Positions 8,773 through 17,224 of a stretch of DNA of 31,896 bases are shown here, piece after piece (the first letter of the stretch is position 1; every line of letters begins with the position of its first letter). The notes under the pieces are model-generated. The model was not told where the DNA came from. It did not search any database and was given only the letters and a program-made list of their open reading frames with translations. A program made the translations under genes and the position numbers. The DNA is from an uncultured Candidatus Altimarinota bacterium (GTDB lineage Bacteria; Patescibacteriota; Gracilibacteria; BD1-5; JAGOOR01), in the NCBI GenBank assembly GCA_937920005.1, contig CALETF010000080.1:1-31896 (forward strand). Reading direction: 5' to 3'.

Positions 8773-9837
8773 ATGAAGATAGTTCTTTTTACAGCCACAG
8801 GAGCAGAGAATCTGGGTGATGAATTGATTACTCTCTGCGAGATACGATATTTTGAAAAAACAGATACTCATATCACCGTTTTTTCTCACGATGTTGCTCG
8901 GACAAAGCGTTTTCTCCTCTCACAAAATATATCACTTGAGCACATCTTGATTGAGGAATATTTCCCAAATGGACTCAGAAAACATCCTCTCAAAAATCTC
9001 AAACTCCTCTGCAAAACAATAAAAATTATAAGAGATACAGACCATGTTTATGTAGGCTGAGGGGGACTCCTGTATAGCAAAAATGAAGAGTGACACTCTC
9101 CTCTCCGTCTGTGGTGGATGCGAGCAGTCATAACGAAATTCTTCAAAAAACCTCTCACTTACCTCTCTCTCTGAGTCAGTGCAACACGAGAAGAGATACA
9201 ACCTTTTGCAAAAGGGATATTTGAAAATGCAACCATGACCGTTCGTGACAAAAAAAGCCAAGAACTCGTGAAAGCATTGTGATTTACTGCAACTCTCCTC
9301 CCCGATCCAGTCCTGAACTACTCAGCACAGAAAACAGAAAAATCAAAAATTATTGGTATAGCCATGAGAAAATGATTTTTGAGTGATGAGGTCACAAAAG
9401 AACTCATAAAAAAACTCCTCTCCCAAGGATACGATATATTACTCCTCCCCCATTCACTTCATCCGACTGATGAAGTATCTCACGATGGATACTATCTCCA
9501 GAATTTTTTATTTCCTGGAGTTTCTACAACACAGAGCATAGAGCAAACACTCGAGGCCTACAAAAAATGTCATATCGTTCTCTCCATGCGTCTTCATAGC
9601 ATGATACTCGCTCTCACCCATCATGTACCGTTTGTAGCCATCAGTTACAGCCAAAAAACAAACACGCTTCTCGAAGAAATAGGCTGGAATTATGCGCATC
9701 AAAGTGATGCAAAAGTAGATGATATTCTCGGGAGTATCAATACAATAGAACAAGAATACGAAGAGCTCTGTCAAAAGCTCGCAGAGCGACACGCACGCTA
9801 TCAAACACAATACACACAATCTTTCCCATGAAAATAA
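8773..9837 (+). CDS. Polysaccharide pyruvyl transferase family protein (CsaB-like)
   Basis: A 354-residue protein of the polysaccharide pyruvyl transferase fold (PF04230/CsaB), which adds ketal-linked pyruvate to cell-wall polysaccharides that anchor S-layer proteins. The N-terminus ATGAENLGDELI, the motif VGGGGLLYSKNE, the middle segment PLTYLSLGVSA, SKIIGIAMRKGF and the C-terminal HIVLSMRLHSMILALTHHVPFVAISYS follow the family pattern. Several TGAs encode Gly, including in the glycine-rich motif (9058-9060) and at 9091 and 9172. It overlaps tsaE by 10 bases; the overlap contains an ATGA in which TGA is read through as Gly before TAA two codons later. The exact substrate is not known. Confidence 0.83.
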
Positions 9838-10244
9838 CACTTGAAACACTCCCCGAAGTCCTCTTCGATCTCGTGCCAGGAGATAGGATTTTCCTCATAG
9901 GACAACTCGGAGCTGGCAAAACAACATTTGCTCAGGCACTCATTCGACGTTTTCTCTGAAATCCAGAAGCCACTATCACCTCTCCGACGTATACATACTA
10001 TCAGACCTATCCGAACAATCTCTATCACTTCGATCTCTATCGAATAGAACACGCGGATGACCTAATAAGGATCGGAGCAGAAGAAATCTTTGATAACCCA
10101 AACAGTATTTGCATCATCGAGTGGCCAGAAAAAACATTTGAGACTGTGAAGCCAACAAAAATCATCACACTCACAGAAATAGAAGGATGAAGAGAAATTT
10201 CTATCACAAACTGTCAAGTAGGTGACGTTGACAAGCAGGGCTAG
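9828..10244 (+). CDS. tsaE: tRNA threonylcarbamoyladenosine biosynthesis ATPase TsaE
   Basis: A 138-residue P-loop ATPase that with TsaB/TsaD makes t6A37 in tRNAs reading ANN codons. Walker A is IGQLGAGKTTFAQALI, followed by TSPTYTYYQTY, the conserved HFDLYRIEHADDL and CIIEWPEK. Two TGAs encode Gly (RRFLGNPE and EIEGGRE). Start and frame are fixed by the MKITLETLPEVLFDLVPGDRI N-terminus; it overlaps the end of the upstream transferase gene. It ends in TAG. Confidence 0.92.
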
Positions 10245-10276
10245 TTCGGTAGCATCTCCTCACTAATCAATTTTTT

Positions 10277-10660
10277 ATGAAAAAGAAAACAATAATTGCT
10301 CTCTGTGCTGCGGGACTCATCCTCACATCATGTGGGAAATCAAGCAGTGTTGACGAAAACGCTCCTATCACAGCAGAAACTTCTATCGAAAGCAAAGCTC
10401 AAGCAGCAAAAGTATGTGCTCCATTTATCAAATACCTCGAATGTTCTCTCGATAAGGCTGCTCCTGCACGAAAAGAAGTACACGAGAAAATCCTCGAAGA
10501 AACAAAACGAAAGATTGAAAACGATGCTCCAGATCGTATCGCTCAACAATGTGATACATATATCAAGATCCTCAAAGAGAATCCAGAAATTGCATTCAAA
10601 AATGGATGCAGTCTCGAAACTATCACTCCTACTCCTGCACCTACTGAAGCTAAAAAATAA
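10277..10660 (+). CDS. Small lipoprotein, unknown function
   Basis: A 127-residue lipoprotein precursor. The signal peptide is MKKKTIIALCAAGLILTSCG with lipobox LTSC and the acylated Cys at residue 19. The mature part is helical and charged (KEVHEKILEETKRKIEND) with three further Cys residues spaced through it (KVCAPFIKYLECSLDK, QQCDTYIK, NGCSLET) and a Pro/Thr-rich tail (TPTPAPTEAKK). No TGA occurs in frame. Its TAA overlaps the rsmH ATG (TAATG), so translation is probably coupled. Family not recognised. Confidence 0.8.
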   Translation: MKKKTIIALCAAGLILTSCGKSSSVDENAPITAETSIESKAQAAKVCAPFIKYLECSLDKAAPARKEVHEKILEETKRKIENDAPDRIAQQCDTYIKILKENPEIAFKNGCSLETITPTPAPTEAKK

Positions 10661-11592
10661 TGTCCCCGATTCCAGAAAAACATATACCTGTTTTATACGG
10701 AGAGCTCATTGAGTCTCTCCATTTTTTTGAAAAATGACACAATATCATCGTCGATGGCACGCTCGGTCTCTGAGGCCATGCGAGTGGTGTCATAGCGAAG
10801 CTCGGTAGATGAGATATTTTTATTGGTCTCGATTGTGACGAAACCAATCTCGCCTCAGCACGAGAACGAATCCAGAAAAATATCCCAAAAGAAAACAGCC
10901 CAACACTCCACTTTATTCACAGCAATTTTAGTGAACTGGATACAGTTCTTGAGAGTCTCTGACTGACGCATATTACAGCGCTCTATGCAGATCTCGGGGT
11001 GAGTAGTGTACATTTTGATACAGCAGAACGTGGCTTCTCATTTCGTTTCGATGGTCCACTCGATATGCGTCTCGATACGAGTAAGTGAGTAACAGCAAGA
11101 GAACTCATAAACACTCTCCCCTATGATAAAATGGCAGAAATATTTCGAGTCTATGGGGATGAATCTCGAGCGGGTTTTATCGCCAAAAAAATCATAGAAG
11201 CACGCGCCATAAAACCGATAGAAACAACACAAGAACTCGCTGATATAGTCACAAAAGCTTGGAAGGATTCAGTGACGAGAATATTTCAAGCACTCCGAAT
11301 CACCGTCAATGACGAATATAGTTCACTCAAAAAAATGCTCCATGTCGCGCATGATAGACTTGCGAGCGGAGGGAGTATTTCTATAATTGCATTTCATTCA
11401 GGGGAAGATAGGATTGTGAAGCATTTTTTCCGAGAAAAATCCGAGGCTGTCATCGATCCAATCACAGGACATGATGTCACACCAGGGACACTCGAAACAA
11501 TCACAAAAAAACCGATCACCCCAAGTGAAGCCGAAATAGCACAAAATCCCCGCTCGAGAAGTGCCCTTCTCCGAGTAGCCACAAAACGCTAG
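10660..11592 (+). CDS. rsmH: 16S rRNA m4C1402 methyltransferase RsmH
   Basis: Methylates N4 of C1402 in 16S rRNA. The product is 310 residues. N-terminal HIPVLYGELIESL is followed by the SAM-binding motif DGTLGLGGHASGV (the Gly after L is TGA), GLDCDETNL, the family segment ALYADLGVSSVHFD, then RGFSFRFDGPLDMRLD. The C-terminal part has FQALRITVNDE, SIIAFHSGEDRIVKHFF, NPRSRSALLRVATKR. TGA also encodes Gly in FEKGHN, LGRGD, ESLGLTH and TSKGVTA. It starts on the last base of the upstream lipoprotein stop and is followed one base after its TAG by the ftsL-like gene, the usual dcw-cluster order. Confidence 0.95.
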
Positions 11593-11593
11593 T

Positions 11594-11935
11594 ATGAACA
11601 AATACCTCCTCTACTCACATCTCCAAAAAACATTTCAATCACTTCGAAAAGAAACTCGAGAACATCTCTATCTCTCATTTCATCGCGCCTACATACTCTC
11701 GATGGTACTGATTGTGATACTCGGTATTCTCTACGTCTGGACTCTGAACTCGAGTGCCAATAGTGGTTATCAGATGACCAGAATAGAGAGTGTACGTCGT
11801 GAAAAACAACAAGAGAAGCATTTCCTCCGAGCACAGATAGCGAAACAAGAATCAAAAAATGAACTCGATGAGCATGACGACAGAACAGTCACTATACGAC
11901 CAGAAAATACTACCTACGTATCCATAGAACAATAA
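11594..11935 (+). CDS. FtsL-like cell division protein
   Basis: A 113-residue bitopic membrane protein: a basic cytoplasmic N-terminus of about 30 residues, a transmembrane helix at about 32-50 (AYILSMVLIVILGILYVWTL), then a segment likely to form a coiled coil (IESVRREKQQEKHFLRAQIAKQ). Topology and position directly after rsmH match FtsL, which joins FtsB/DivIC at the septum; a candidate partner is at 2480. Sequence conservation in this family is weak, so the call rests largely on context. The recR start follows 1 base after the stop. Confidence 0.68.
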   Translation: MNKYLLYSHLQKTFQSLRKETREHLYLSFHRAYILSMVLIVILGILYVWTLNSSANSGYQMTRIESVRREKQQEKHFLRAQIAKQESKNELDEHDDRTVTIRPENTTYVSIEQ

Positions 11936-11936
11936 C

Positions 11937-12527
11937 ATGCCAGAAACACTCAAATATCTGATAGATGCTTTTGCAAAGCTCCCCGGAGTAGGAGAAAAAA
12001 CAGCAATGAAGCTCGCATTTCATATTCTCACAAAGAAAAAAGAACTCACGCTCGAACTCTCAGAAAAGCTCATCAATGTCTACAAAAATATCGACGTCTG
12101 CCCTACCTGTGGAGCACTCAAGGATATTTCAGAATCAGTCTGTAATTATTGTAGCAATGACAAGCGAGACAAAAATATTATCTGTGTGGTCGAAGAATAC
12201 GCCGATCTCCTCGCGATAGAACAAACTGGCGCCTACAAATGACTCTATCACATCCTCGGAGGATCACTCTCTCCCCTTCACGGACGTGGTCCGAGAGACC
12301 TCTCGTTTGATGTTCTCTTCACGAGAATCAGTCATGTATCAGAGGTTATTATTGCAACAAATCCAAACTTTGAAGGCGAAGCAACCGCACTCTATCTCCG
12401 TGAGCATCTCCCAACGCATATTCGCATGACACGACTCTCTCGTGGCCTCCCAAATGCAGGCTACATAGACTATGTCGACAGTCTCACACTGATGAACGCC
12501 CTCAAAGGAAGACAAGATTACACCTAG
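11937..12527 (+). CDS. recR: Recombination mediator RecR
   Basis: A 196-residue RecR, part of the RecFOR pathway loading RecA at gaps. Order of domains: N-terminal HhH (AFAKLPGVGEKTAMKLAFHIL), C4 zinc finger (CPTCG...CNYC, preceded by IDV), Toprim domain (IICVVEEYADLLAIEQTGAYKG, YHILGGSLSPLHGRGP, VIIATNPNFEGEATALYL) and the C-terminal Walker-like tail (RMTRLSRGLPNAGYIDYVD). One in-frame TGA encodes the Gly of AYKGLYH, a conserved position. It ends in TAG and closes the tightly packed rsmH-ftsL-recR run. Confidence 0.95.
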
Positions 12528-12664
12528 GTCAAGACAAAGTACAAAATACTAAAGTACAAAAATGTTGGAAAGTAGCTTTACTAAAAACAAAACACCACTA
12601 TTATCTCAAACATCAGAGAAAAGTCCTCTACTTTGTATCTTGTCCTTTGTACTTTGTACTTAAC
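12528..12664. repeat. Imperfect inverted-repeat element (about 137 bp)
   Basis: The recR to 12667 gap is framed by imperfect inverted arms at 12528-12560 and 12631-12664. The left arm contains AAAGTACAAA twice and the right arm its complement TTTGTACTTT plus an overlapping partial copy. About 26 of 33 positions pair by eye. The 70-base core carries no ORF. It could be a MITE-like or REP-like element, or a long hairpin at the end of the recR transcript. Confidence 0.5.
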
Positions 12665-12666
12665 TT

Positions 12667-13269
12667 ATGAGCTTAGCATTAGAAAAACTCTTCTGATCAA
12701 ATTGTCGAAAGAAACTCCTCGAAAAATTCTTCCTGGAGCATACTTTCAACCCTAAAAAAGACTTCTTTATCAGAGAGCTCTGTCGTGATATAGATGAGCA
12801 AATCAATGCCGTCCGTCGTGAACTCGAGAACCTCGAAAATCTCTGAATCCTGAAATCTCGTTGGGAAGATAATACCAAACACTATTCACTGAATCTCGCC
12901 TGCGATATCCTCCCTGATCTTCAGATGATTTTTGGGAAATGTTTCGATGCAATGGGTAAACTCAATGAATATTTCAGAGGCAAACACAATCTCTCTCTCC
13001 TCGTTGTCGGTGGTGGACTCGAAGACATGACCCGTGAATCAACAAACAATCTCATCGACATCCTCGTCATCGGTGATATTGATAAGGACAATTTCAACCT
13101 CTTTCTCACGAAACACTTCTTTGGTCGTAAAATCAAATACGCTGTCATCTCAGAAAAAGAATTCCAAGAACGTCTCAAATTCGGTGATAAACTCATCGGT
13201 AGAATCCTCAATCAACCAGGAAACGTCATCCTCAAGGATTCTATGGGACTCAAAGAATTGAAGAAATAA
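12667..13269 (+). CDS. Winged-helix protein with nucleotidyltransferase-like domain
   Basis: A 200-residue protein. Residues 1-80 look like a winged helix (KKLLEKFFLEHTFNPKKDFF, ELCRDIDEQINAVRRELENL, GILKSRWEDN, YSLN), similar to ArsR/MarR-type DNA-binding domains. The C-terminal half (LSLLVVGGGLEDM...LIDILVIGDID) resembles the nucleotidyltransferase fold, but the GS and DxD residues of active enzymes are poorly kept, so it may sense rather than catalyse. TGA encodes Gly at LFGSNC and in NLGILK. It overlaps the next gene by one base (TAATG). A role as a regulator of nearby genes is inference. Confidence 0.65.
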
Positions 13270-13592
13270 TGAATACTCCTGAAACACATCCTCATTTCAA
13301 AGAAGGTATACCAAACTGGCCTATACGAGTGAGCCTTATGCAAACAACGGGTGGTATGCATATTTTTAGTTTCAGACCTTCCGATGAAATAGACCCAAAT
13401 TTCAGATTGGATATAAGAGAGAAATACCTTCACCCTCTCACAGGAAAAACAGAGTTATGACACAACTACGCAAGCAATATAAATGGATGAATAGTATATT
13501 TCCCTCGTAGTCTTTTCGAGCCAATGCGCATCGCACAACAAAGAGCGATAAAATGCCTCCAATGAAAATGACGAGAAAATTTTGCACAATAA
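13269..13592 (+). CDS. Small protein of unknown function (107 aa)
   Basis: Starts on the last base of the preceding stop codon (TAATG) and ends in TAA. The sequence is rich in aromatic, His and Pro residues (THPHFKEGIPNWPIRV, GGMHIFSFRPSDE, YFPRSLFEPMRIAQ). Four TGAs encode Gly (TELGHNY, NINGGIVY, LQGKGREN). There is no membrane segment or signal peptide. It is followed by a terminator at 13684. Family not recognised; close coupling suggests it works with the upstream winged-helix protein. Confidence 0.6.
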
Positions 13593-13683
13593 GGAAACTG
13601 CCTATAATACTCTCAATCACCTCTCACCCTATGACATGACTGTGAACTACATGCTAATCGTTTAGAGAACTTTTGACTAAAGC

Positions 13684-13709
13684 TCTCACCTTTCGGTGAG
13701 ATTTTTTTT
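13684..13709 (+). terminator. Rho-independent terminator
   Basis: TCTCACC, loop TTTC, GGTGAGA, then a run of eight T. A 7-bp perfect stem. It ends the transcription unit running through recR, the winged-helix gene and the 107-residue gene. Confidence 0.85.
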
Positions 13710-13730
13710 ACCTCTTATAACTTGTTCTAT

Positions 13731-14156
13731 ATGAAACCATTCGCCGCTCTTTTCTTGATTATGATGACGCTGTCAGCATGCATAAAAAATGAAGAAAAAA
13801 CTCCAGTTACAAACAACAATGTAAAACAAGGAATCGAGTGTGATAAATACGCTCCCGAGATAAATGAGATACTAAAAGAAAAAACACAAGAAGATGGAAA
13901 CGATAGAAATTTAAATGAAGTTTTTTATAGTCCAAAAAACAATAAATGCTACTATTCTGAAACAACATATGCAGGCAAAAAAGAACCAAACTGACAGCAA
14001 GCGTATAAAGTTTTAGCATACGAGTATGGCATTTCTGAAAATCTCAATGAAGCATCTTGTGACTTTGAATATAACGAAACTGGTTGGAAAGAAAAAGTCG
14101 AATGACAATGTGCTCAATTCAATCAGCTTATCGAAGATTTAAAAGCAAAAAACTAA
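13731..14156 (+). CDS. Lipoprotein, paralogue of the 14428 lipoprotein
   Basis: A 141-residue lipoprotein precursor. The signal MKPFAALFLIMMTLSACI has lipobox LSAC. The mature part contains NEVFYSPKNNKCYYSET, closely matching KEIFYSPKLNSCVYT in the lipoprotein at 14428, so the two are probably tandem paralogues. Two TGAs encode Gly (EPNGQQ and VEGQCAQ). The start is set at the MKP methionine because signal peptides usually begin with a basic residue near the start; an MFY start three codons earlier is possible. Lower GC and a less biased codon pattern than housekeeping neighbours suggest a young or mobile gene set. Function unknown. Confidence 0.75.
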
Positions 14157-14159
14157 TCT

Positions 14160-14423
14160 ATGAAAAAGCTACTCTCATTACTGAAAAAATTAACTATCTG
14201 TTGACTACTCAGTATAATAATAATATCACTGCTGATCATCTTTAATTACATAGCTAATCCAATGTGTGAAGCCCTTATTGGTGAATACGAAACATGGAAA
14301 TGCTCTTTTATAGATTACATGCATGAATTTCAAACAATTTTTATAATAATTTTTGGAGTACCTGTTCTGACAATTGTTTTCACTTCTTGTTGGATAATAT
14401 TTAATATATTCAGAAAAAAATAA
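14160..14423 (+). CDS. Small membrane protein with two helices
   Basis: An 87-residue protein between two related lipoproteins. A basic N-terminus (MKKLLSLLKKL) leads into a first hydrophobic helix (about 12-32, CGLLSIIIISLLIIFNYIA), an external loop with two Cys (MCEALIGEYETWKCSF) and a second helix (about 60-84, FIIIFGVPVLTIVFTSCWIIF). The Gly in TICGLLS is a TGA. The loop cysteines may form a disulfide, which would fit the DsbB-like protein at 17225. Family not recognised. Confidence 0.65.
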
Positions 14424-14427
14424 TTTT

Positions 14428-14805
14428 ATGAAAAAACTCCTCCCTTTCATTCTCATCTCGTCTCTCCTGCTCAGTGCTTGTGGTTTAGGAATGAGTAAAA
14501 GTGAAATCTTTAATAAAAATGAAGTTTGTTTGAAGTATAAGCAAGAATTAGATAAAGAATGGTCAAATCTGGGTTTGTGGATTAAAGAAATTTTTTATAG
14601 CCCAAAATTAAATTCATGCGTTTATACAGTTTGAGAAAACACTGGAACAACTGTATTTACAGTTTGATCGAAAGAGCAGTTATTTGAATGGAACACAAAA
14701 AATTGGTGCAACAACATGTTTGACTCAGATGAATATAAAAAAGATTTTAAAAATTGTCTAGATAAAGAACAAGAGGCAGAAAAAAAATTAAATAATCTAA
14801 AATAA
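14428..14805 (+). CDS. Lipoprotein, paralogue of the 13731 lipoprotein
   Basis: A 125-residue lipoprotein precursor: MKKLLPFILISSLLLSACG with lipobox LSAC. The mature part has IFNKNEVCLKYKQELDKEW, the shared FYSPK-x-N-x-C motif, and two TGA glycines (VYTVGENT, FTVGSKEQ). Its C-terminus is Lys/Glu-rich and ends NNLK. It starts 4 bases after the small membrane protein and ends 14 bases before thrS. Probably surface- or periplasm-exposed; function unknown. Confidence 0.75.
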
Positions 14806-14819
14806 TAACCCACTTTTTT

Positions 14820-16592
14820 ATGTCAGAACTCTCTACAAAGCGCCACTCGCTTTCCCACATTATGTCCCAAGCAATTGCTGCGACATTTCCAGACCTCACT
14901 ATTCTCCGTGGTGTCGGTCCTGCTATCGATAATGGTTTTTATCAGGATTATGATTTCGGTGATTTTCAACTCACTGAAGCACATCTCAAGGACATCGAAA
15001 AAAAAATGAAGCATATTCTCAAGCAGAATCAACTCTTTGTTCAGAGTTTTCTCACGCTCGAAGAAGCTCAAGCGAAATTTGCAGGTGATAAATACAAACT
15101 CGAACTGATCGCGGATTTAGCCGCGGAAGGTGAGACACAATTCGGTGTCTATACGAATACACTCCAAAATGGAACAGTCACCTACGATGACCTCTGTGCA
15201 GGACCTCACGTCGAGAAAACAGCAGAGATAGATGAGAATAGTTTTAAACTCGAACGTATCGCTGGTGCGTATTGGAGAGGTGATGAAAAAAACAAGATGC
15301 TCACACGTGTCTATGGCGTAGCATTTGAAACAAAAGAAGAACTCGATGCCTATCTCAAGCAACAAGAAGAAGCAAAAAAGCGAGATCACCGTATTCTCGG
15401 TCAGAAATTGAATCTTTTCACCGTCTCAAATCTCGTTGGTTCAGGACTCCCCCTCCTCAAACCAAATGGTATGATTATCCGAAAGGAAATAGAAGACTAT
15501 CTCTGGTCACTCCACAAAAATCACGGCTATCAAAGAGTCTGGACTCCACATATTGCAAAGATAGACCTCTACGAGACATCTGGGCATGCTGCCAAATTTG
15601 GTCACGAACTCTTCCGTGTGAAGGGTGGTCATGGAGAAGACTTCTGTATGAAACCGATGAACTGTCCTCACCACATGCAAATCTTTGCTGATAATCAGTG
15701 GAGCTACCGTGATATGCCGATTCGATATTTCGAGCCAGCAACCGTCTACCGTGATGAGAAGCCAGGACAACTCTCAGGACTCACTCGTGTTCGCGCTATC
15801 ACTCAGGACGATGGTCATCTCTTCCTCCGTGTCTCACAGATCAAGCAAGAAGTAGGAACTATCGTTTCTATTATCAAAGAATTCTATACAACACTCGGAA
15901 TGGTTGAAGATTACTGGGTTTCTCTCTCAGTCAGCGATCCAGCAACACCAGAGAAATATCTCGGCGGAAAAGATGTCTGGGATACAGCAGAATCTTCACT
16001 CGAAGAAGCAGCGAAACAATTTGACCTCCCGTACAAGAGAATCGAGGGTGAAGCAGCATTTTATGGGCCAAAACTCGACTTCATGTTCAAGGATGCAATC
16101 GGTCGTCAATGGCAACTTGCAACGATTCAACTCGACTTCAATCTCCCAAATAGATTTGATCTCAGCTACGTCAACGAACAAGGTGAAAAAGAACGTCCAG
16201 TCGTTATCCACCGTGCTATCTCTGGGTCACTTGAACGATTTATGGGTGTCATGATTGAGCACTTTGCTGGAGTCTTTCCTCTCTGGCTGGCTCCTCGTCA
16301 GACTATCGTTGTACCAGTAGGCGAAAAATTCAACGACTATGCTGAAAAAGTCCTCAAAGCTCTCAAAGAAGCAGGTATCCGTGCCGAAGGAGATTTCTCA
16401 TCTGATGGTCTCAATAAGAAAGTGAGAAATGCTGAACAAGCACATATCAACTACATCCTCGTCGTCGGTGAAAAAGAAGAAGCAAATAACGGCGTCGCTG
16501 TGCGAAATTACAAAACAAAGGAACAGACAGAAGTTACTCTGAGCCAGTTAGTTGACAATCTCAAAGAAGAAATAGAATTGAAGAAATTATAA
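14820..16592 (+). CDS. thrS: Threonyl-tRNA synthetase lacking the TGS domain
   Basis: Charges tRNA-Thr. The 590-residue protein begins in the editing domain (RHSLSHIMSQAIA, with the HxxxH zinc-type motif, and DLCAGPHV). The usual N-terminal TGS domain of about 60 residues is missing. The class II catalytic core has motif 1 GMIIRKEIEDYLW...HGYQRVWTPH, the zinc Cys of KPMNCPHHMQIF, motif 2 FEPATVYRDEKPGQLSGLTRVR, QDDGHLF, and motif 3 VIHRAISGSLERFMGVMIEH. The anticodon-binding domain follows (FPLWLAPRQTIVVPVGEKF...NYILVVGEKEE). It contains no in-frame TGA at all despite many glycines, unlike most of its neighbours. Confidence 0.96.
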   Translation: MSELSTKRHSLSHIMSQAIAATFPDLTILRGVGPAIDNGFYQDYDFGDFQLTEAHLKDIEKKMKHILKQNQLFVQSFLTLEEAQAKFAGDKYKLELIADLAAEGETQFGVYTNTLQNGTVTYDDLCAGPHVEKTAEIDENSFKLERIAGAYWRGDEKNKMLTRVYGVAFETKEELDAYLKQQEEAKKRDHRILGQKLNLFTVSNLVGSGLPLLKPNGMIIRKEIEDYLWSLHKNHGYQRVWTPHIAKIDLYETSGHAAKFGHELFRVKGGHGEDFCMKPMNCPHHMQIFADNQWSYRDMPIRYFEPATVYRDEKPGQLSGLTRVRAITQDDGHLFLRVSQIKQEVGTIVSIIKEFYTTLGMVEDYWVSLSVSDPATPEKYLGGKDVWDTAESSLEEAAKQFDLPYKRIEGEAAFYGPKLDFMFKDAIGRQWQLATIQLDFNLPNRFDLSYVNEQGEKERPVVIHRAISGSLERFMGVMIEHFAGVFPLWLAPRQTIVVPVGEKFNDYAEKVLKALKEAGIRAEGDFSSDGLNKKVRNAEQAHINYILVVGEKEEANNGVAVRNYKTKEQTEVTLSQLVDNLKEEIELKKL

Positions 16593-16598
16593 AATTCT

Positions 16599-16940
16599 AT
16601 GATTTCTACACGAGATACAAAAAGTCCTGAACAAGAACTAGTCGATATATTCCAAAAAGCACCTGGAACAACTGGAGAATTAAAACTAATAACCAGTAGG
16701 CTGAGAAGATTGTGGAATGGTGTTGATGCAGATGAAGAATTATACGTTGGTAATTACAGAAATGGTGATTTAACCATGAAAGTTGTTGAAATTATATGAG
16801 AGATGACGTCTCAAGTTATGTCCCTCTCCATAAGAGATGAAAAAGCTGGTTTAAGCTGAAGCGAAAAAATAACAGAAAAAGATGATTTAATCTATCGACT
16901 GAGAGTTATGCAGGATCAGGGAAGAAAAATAGCAGCATAA
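16599..16940 (+). CDS. Small soluble protein of unknown function (113 aa)
   Basis: A 113-residue protein starting 6 bases after thrS and ending in TAA against a terminator. The N-terminal half is helical and charged (SPEQELVDIFQKAPGTTGEL, TSRLRRLWNGVDADEELY). Two TGAs encode Gly (VEIIGEMTSQ and GLSGSEKI). No signal peptide or membrane segment. Lower GC than thrS. Family not recognised. Confidence 0.6.
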
Positions 16941-16966
16941 AAAATCCCCTTTTCGGGGATTTTTTA
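16941..16966 (+). terminator. Rho-independent terminator after thrS unit
   Basis: AAAATCCCC, loop TTTTC, GGGGATTTT and further T. A 9-bp stem counting the A/T base. It directly follows the stop at 16940. Confidence 0.85.
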
Positions 16967-16974
16967 AATTCATT

Positions 16975-17124
16975 TGGTGCCCAGGAGGGAGAAATGCCTT
17001 AAATGGCATTTCGAGTTGAACCGGGAGCAAGTTTTACGCCGAGTAAACGAGGGAAAAGTAAAACGAAGCGAGTACTGGAGGTTCGAATTCTTTTCTGTGT
17101 TTCTTGTAAAAGCTTTAGCTTTTA
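16975..17124. other. Structured intergenic element with partial tRNA-Leu 3'-end copy
   Basis: TGGTGCCCAGGAG at 16975-16987 is an exact copy of the last 13 bases (with CCA) of the tRNA-Leu gene at 17125-17137. Between the copies lie perfect inverted repeats: GAAATGCC/GGCATTTC (16991-16998 and 17005-17012), GTTTTAC/GTAAAAC nested inside GAACC/GGTTC, and AAAAGC/GCTTTT just before the tRNA. It could be a degraded tRNA copy, an attachment-site relic or a processed 3' structure. No complete tRNA cloverleaf can be drawn in it. Confidence 0.45.
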
Positions 17125-17208
17125 TGGTGCCCAGGAGAGGACTTGAACCTCCATGCCTTGCGGCGACGGCTTCTAAGGCCGTTGTGTCTGCCATTTCACC
17201 ACCTGGGC
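17125..17208 (-). tRNA. tRNA-Leu (anticodon UAG)
   Basis: 84 bases with encoded CCA. Acceptor stem GCCCAGG pairs with CCTGGGC, discriminator A, then CCA. The anticodon stem ACGGC/GCCGT closes the seven-base loop CTTAGAA with anticodon TAG. A long variable arm typical of Leu tRNAs follows, then a T-arm GGAGG-TTCAAGT-CCTCT. It lies 16 bases after the DsbB-like gene on the same strand, so it may be processed from that transcript. Confidence 0.95.
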
Positions 17209-17224
17209 GCAGACCCAAGTATAG

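Noticed and set aside
16990..17100. A second complete tRNA gene next to tRNA-Leu
   Set aside because: GGTTCGAATTC and GGTTCAACTC look like T-loops, but no acceptor, D and anticodon stems can be drawn around either.
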